NCBI GenBank assembly: GCA_035405645.1
Contig: DAONJL010000024.1
Location: forward strand, 28,940-36,109
DNA: 7,170 nucleotides
From: DAONJL01 sp035405645 [NCBI: bacterium]
Lineage (GTDB): Bacteria; JAGOBX01; DAONJL01
Reading direction: 5' to 3'
The position numbers and the translations under genes are program-made. This document shows, in pieces, positions 6,400-7,170 of the stretch. The notes beneath the pieces were generated by a model, which was given only the letters and a program-made list of their open reading frames with translations, was not told the DNA's origin and made no database searches. The stretch's first letter is position 1. Each line of letters starts with the position of its first letter.

Positions 6400-7170
6400 T
6401 TAACTCCAACTTAATACTTTCTTTTTTAATGAACTAATTTCAGAAAATAAATTTTCATTCTCAATTTCTGGTTTAATTTTTTCACCTTTATAAAAAATAT
6501 TTATTTCATCATTTACTAATAATTTGAATTTTATTTTTTCTGGTAAATATTTTAATGTATAATCTTCATCATACTTTAAATCAATATATATATCTTTATT
6601 TTGCCGGTTTATTTTTAATATTATCTTACTCACTTTTTCTTTTGCAAAATTATGCTTTGTAATTCCATCATCAAAATAGAATACCCTTTCTTTATTTTCT
6701 ATATCATAAATATTTATATCAATTTTTTTATATTGCCCTATTTTTATTGGATATTCATAATCTTTTGAAATTATTATTCCACCTTTCTTTATAAAAATTG
6801 GTGTTTCATTAATTCTTACTTCTTTTTTTATTATCTTTTCACCTTTATGCCATTCTCCTGTTAAAATATCAAACCATTCGCCTGACGGTATCCATATCTC
6901 TTTTTCCACTGTTCCATTATTTTCTTTTATTTGTTCACATATTGGAACTACAATAATATCTTCTCCAAAAAAATATTGTTCTTTATATTTTTCTGCATTC
7001 TCATTATTGAAATAAACAAAATTCATTGGATAAAATAAAGGAAAACCTGTTAACACATTATTAATATGTAATTGTTCAAAATAAGGAATTAATTTATATC
7101 TCAGTTGCATATAACTTTTATATATTCTTAATGCTCGTTCAGAAAAATTATACGGTTCTCTTATACCATG
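6400..7170 (-). CDS. Glycoside hydrolase family 31 (alpha-glucosidase/alpha-xylosidase type), C-terminal part (5' end outside window)
   Basis: The frame stays open to the right edge, giving the last 256 residues; the ATG at 7110 is internal. GH31 enzymes hydrolyse alpha-linked sugars with two catalytic aspartates in a TIM barrel. Both aspartates would lie outside the window. The visible part starts with the conserved His-Gly then REPY (HGIREPYNFSERALRIY, residues 1-17), followed by LRYKLIPYF, the end of the barrel. Next come the family landmarks FFGEDIIVVPI, IWIPSGEWFDILTGEWHKG and PIFIKKGGIII in the proximal beta-sandwich, then FYFDDGITKHNF, matching the YEDDGxT motif of the distal C-terminal domain. 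Family membership is secure, substrate is not: the specificity residues are mostly upstream. No signal peptide can be judged. It is convergent with the B12 operon and not part of it; no strong terminator of its own is visible. Confidence 0.92.
   Translation of the reverse strand, partial: HGIREPYNFSERALRIYKSYMQLRYKLIPYFEQLHINNVLTGFPLFYPMNFVYFNNENAEKYKEQYFFGEDIIVVPICEQIKENNGTVEKEIWIPSGEWFDILTGEWHKGEKIIKKEVRINETPIFIKKGGIIISKDYEYPIKIGQYKKIDINIYDIENKERVFYFDDGITKHNFAKEKVSKIILKINRQNKDIYIDLKYDEDYTLKYLPEKIKFKLLVNDEINIFYKGEKIKPEIENENLFSEISSLKKKVLSWS

Noticed and set aside
1-7170. Mobile elements, CRISPR arrays, tRNA or rRNA genes
   Set aside because: No transposase or integrase motifs, spaced direct repeats, tRNA-like cloverleaf or rRNA signature were seen on either strand.

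Overview
The window is very AT-rich (roughly three quarters A+T by eye) and comes from a flagellated bacterium with an outer membrane. The flagellar cap gene fliD, a TonB-dependent outer-membrane receptor and a lipoprotein all point that way. The lipoprotein's lipobox (Phe-Ser-Asn-Cys, Asn just before Cys) is of the relaxed type common in spirochaetes. A low-GC spirochaete or a similar diderm is my best guess; nothing here fixes the taxon.

Layout on the + strand. Positions 1-477 hold the 3' end of a metallo-beta-lactamase-fold protein resembling the C-terminal domain of ComEC. A 174-base gap follows, carrying a good candidate sigma-28 (FliA-type) flagellar promoter at 557-583. Next is complete fliD (652-2163). 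Only eight bases after its stop codon a cobalamin (B12) riboswitch begins (aptamer about 2172-2323). Its expression platform has a helper hairpin (2327-2356), a candidate antiterminator (2365-2395) and a near-perfect intrinsic terminator (2385-2427). Two genes follow that look like one operon: a BtuB-like TonB-dependent receptor (start corrected to ATG 2433, end 4448) and a surface lipoprotein with a beta-propeller (start corrected to ATG 4486, end 6330). A strong terminator closes the operon (6337-6377). On the - strand, converging on it, is the C-terminal part of a family 31 glycoside hydrolase (6400 to the right edge).

How the parts work together. The riboswitch most likely switches off the receptor and lipoprotein when B12 is plentiful, which marks both as corrinoid-uptake proteins. 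A TonB-dependent receptor paired with a beta-propeller lipoprotein under B12 control recalls the BtuB-BtuG pair of Bacteroides, where the propeller is a surface B12-capturing lid. The lipoprotein here differs by having about 240 extra residues between the lipidated Cys and the propeller. I see no terminator between fliD and the riboswitch and no convincing separate promoter, so flagellar transcription may read into the B12 switch. That link is an inference. The flanking MBL and GH31 genes have no obvious functional tie to B12 uptake.
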